The position numbers and the translations under genes were made by a program. From CAVZTX01 sp963778375 (GTDB lineage: Bacteria > Chloroflexota > Ktedonobacteria > Ktedonobacterales > Ktedonobacteraceae), in the NCBI GenBank assembly GCA_963778375.1, contig CAVZTX010000016.1, forward strand, positions 1-64,000: a stretch of 64,000 nt of DNA, in the 5' to 3' direction. Below the pieces are notes generated by a model. The model was given only the letters and a program-made list of their open reading frames with translations, made no database searches and was not told the DNA's origin. Below, one piece after another: positions 62,606-64,000 of the stretch (its first letter is position 1; the number at the start of each line of letters is the position of its first letter).

Positions 62606-63987
62606 GAGTTGCTCTTTTCACTATTGCCCAGGTAGGTGAGCATGGCAGCACCGGTTTTGATGCCCAGAATGAAGCGGGCAATTTCCATGTTTTCGTTGGG
62701 GGCGTGGTTGGATTCGTCGGGATTGGCGTAGGGGACGCCGAAGACCGGCATGCCGAGGGTTTTGGTGAAGACGTAGTTGGGCAGGCTGGCTCCTTTGGCG
62801 GGAACGAGGAGTGGTGGAGCGCCCTGGGCAGCAGTGATGGCCTGGCGAAGCGGTTCAGTGAAGGGTGAGTCTAGCGGAGTTTTCGAGGGATCCATGCCTC
62901 CATAGCTGGTGACGGTGACTTCGGGGGCGTGGCGTTGGACATGGGCTTTGACTTTGGCGAGAATTTCTTCGGAGGTCTGGGCTTCGACGAGACGGATGTC
63001 GCACTTGGCTATAGCTTCGTGCGGAAGAACGGTTTTGGAGCCGGGGCCACCGTAGCCGCCGTGGATGCCGTTGATTGTGAGGGTGGGCCATCCCGCAAGG
63101 CGTTCAAAGTAGTTGCGTTCCTGGGGCTCGTCGAGGCGTTGGATGCCTAGCGATTGTTTGACTTCGTCTACGTTGATGGGCAGGTTTGAGAGGGCCTGGC
63201 GTTCGATTTCGGTCAGGGGTTGGACGTTGTCGTAGAAGCCGTCGATGGTGATTTCGCCGCGCTCGTTTTTCATGGTGGCAAGCAGATGAACGAGCGTCCA
63301 GAGGGGATTTGGGACGATGCCACCCCAGTGGCCTGAGTGGAGATCGCGATTGGCTCCCTGGGCACGCAATTCGATATCGAGGACGCCGCGCACGCCGAAG
63401 CTGATGGTTGATTGACCATTTTCGTGTACGGGTCCATCACTGACGATGACGAGATCGGCCTGGAGTTCGTCACGGTGCTCACGCATGAATTCAGGCATAT
63501 GAGGGCTGCCGACTTCTTCCTCGCCTTCGAGTAGGACTTTTACGTTGCAGGGGAGAGTGCCGTTGCAGGTAAGAAGGGTTTCGAGGGCCATGAGTTGGGC
63601 GAAGTGCTGGCCTTTGTTGTCGCCAACACCGCGTGCATAGAGGCGACCGTTGCGGATGGTTGGTTCGAAAGGTGGAGTTGTCCATTCGTCCAGCGGGTCA
63701 GGCGGTTGGACGTCGTAGTGACCGTAGAGTAGGACGGTAGGGGCGCTGTCACGGAAGTGATAGTGGCCGAAGACCATGGGCCAGCCGTTGGTGGGCATAA
63801 TCTGGACGGTGAGACCCATGTGGTGCATGACGTTGGCGATGTACTCCGCGACTTCGGCAATACCTTCACCATACGCGCTGATACTGGGGCGGCGAAGATA
63901 GTCGATCAGCCGCGTTAAGAATGTTTGGGAGTGGTTGTCAATGTAGGTGAAAATATCGTTCAGGTTAGAAGTGAGTGGGGTGTTCAT
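62602..63987 (-). CDS. M20-family metallopeptidase (dipeptidase/DapE-like)
   Basis: 461 residues. The two-zinc site is complete: His in LLYGHYDVQP, bridging Asp in RGVGDNKGQ, Glu pair in LEGEEEVGSP, Asp in VIVSDGPV, and the C-terminal His in ESNHAPNENM. The dimerisation domain is inserted around 200-330 (RDLHSGHWGG). It cleaves dipeptides or N-acyl amino acids in the cytoplasm. GGAACACC precedes the ATG at 63987. It overlaps the aminotransferase start by 4 bp, so the two probably form an amino-acid-salvage operon; the promoter is just beyond the window. Confidence 0.92.
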   Translation of the reverse strand: MNTPLTSNLNDIFTYIDNHSQTFLTRLIDYLRRPSISAYGEGIAEVAEYIANVMHHMGLTVQIMPTNGWPMVFGHYHFRDSAPTVLLYGHYDVQPPDPLDEWTTPPFEPTIRNGRLYARGVGDNKGQHFAQLMALETLLTCNGTLPCNVKVLLEGEEEVGSPHMPEFMREHRDELQADLVIVSDGPVHENGQSTISFGVRGVLDIELRAQGANRDLHSGHWGGIVPNPLWTLVHLLATMKNERGEITIDGFYDNVQPLTEIERQALSNLPINVDEVKQSLGIQRLDEPQERNYFERLAGWPTLTINGIHGGYGGPGSKTVLPHEAIAKCDIRLVEAQTSEEILAKVKAHVQRHAPEVTVTSYGGMDPSKTPLDSPFTEPLRQAITAAQGAPPLLVPAKGASLPNYVFTKTLGMPVFGVPYANPDESNHAPNENMEIARFILGIKTGAAMLTYLGNSEKSNS

Positions 63988-64000
63988 GGAGGTGTTCCTT

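Noticed and set aside
1..64000. tRNA, rRNA, prophage or cas genes
   Set aside because: Looked for on both strands; no cloverleaf with a recognisable T-loop, no ribosomal RNA signature and no Cas motif was found by eye.

Overview
The window most resembles a chromosome segment of a ktedonobacterium (Chloroflexota, class Ktedonobacteria). This is inferred from gene style, not from a marker gene. It carries several very large LuxR-type regulators with an ATPase and TPR middle, an Stf0-type sulfotransferase, secreted proteins with Pro/Thr/Ser linkers and a shared C-terminal repeat cassette, PAS/GAF histidine kinases, WD40 and pentapeptide proteins, IS110-family elements and many lineage-specific small genes. 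No rRNA, tRNA or cas gene was found.

Layout. 0-2.8 kb: an esterase and a HEAT-repeat protein. 2.9-6.2 kb: the most unusual locus, a 37-bp repeat array of about 20 units. It is split by a frameshifted IS110-family element and preceded by the 3' remnant of a second one. Both insertions have the same right junction inside the repeat. The 19 spacers vary from 24 to 44 bp and strongly avoid homopolymers, so they do not look like ordinary phage-derived spacers. 6.2-15.7 kb: a broken Uma2 gene, a secreted propeller protein, two Pro/Thr-rich membrane proteins and an unknown protein. 15.7-25.6 kb: two NB-ARC/LuxR regulators, small unknown genes, an AcuA-like acetyltransferase, a DUF1003 membrane protein and a sulfotransferase. 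Three promoter regions here share an ACAGGT triple repeat. 25.7-35.7 kb: a five-gene operon (hydrolase, two FAD hydroxylases, SRPBCC protein, drug exporter), then a deazaflavin-dependent reductase and an SDR gene divergent from a TetR regulator. 35.7-43.4 kb: a MalT-like regulator, a secreted GH5 glycosidase, a YsnF/AvaK stress protein and an MscS-like membrane protein.

43.5-49.5 kb holds sensory proteins: a PAS protein, a GAF-PAS histidine kinase with a frameshift, an overlapping response regulator and a receiver-kinase hybrid. 49.6-53.2 kb holds glucose-6-phosphate dehydrogenase and transcription terminator Rho, the latter with a hairpin leader and a possible 11-codon leader peptide. 53.3-58.4 kb has a pentapeptide protein, a YgiT zinc-finger protein, an MFS transporter, a WD40 membrane protein and a frameshifted ThiO-like oxidase. 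58.6-61.4 kb has two tandem genes sharing a deoxyribosyltransferase/TIR-like domain, a possible defence pair. 61.4-64 kb has a frameshifted aminotransferase and an M20 peptidase in one operon.

Two window-wide features stand out. Genes with one or two single-base lesions are frequent (IS110 transposase, Uma2, Q/N-rich protein, histidine kinase, ThiO, aminotransferase, DUF4287 protein). They reflect either real decay or a draft-quality assembly. A family of short palindromes with a constant CCTAC or CCCTAC tail is scattered between genes and, twice in related form, inside a coding sequence.
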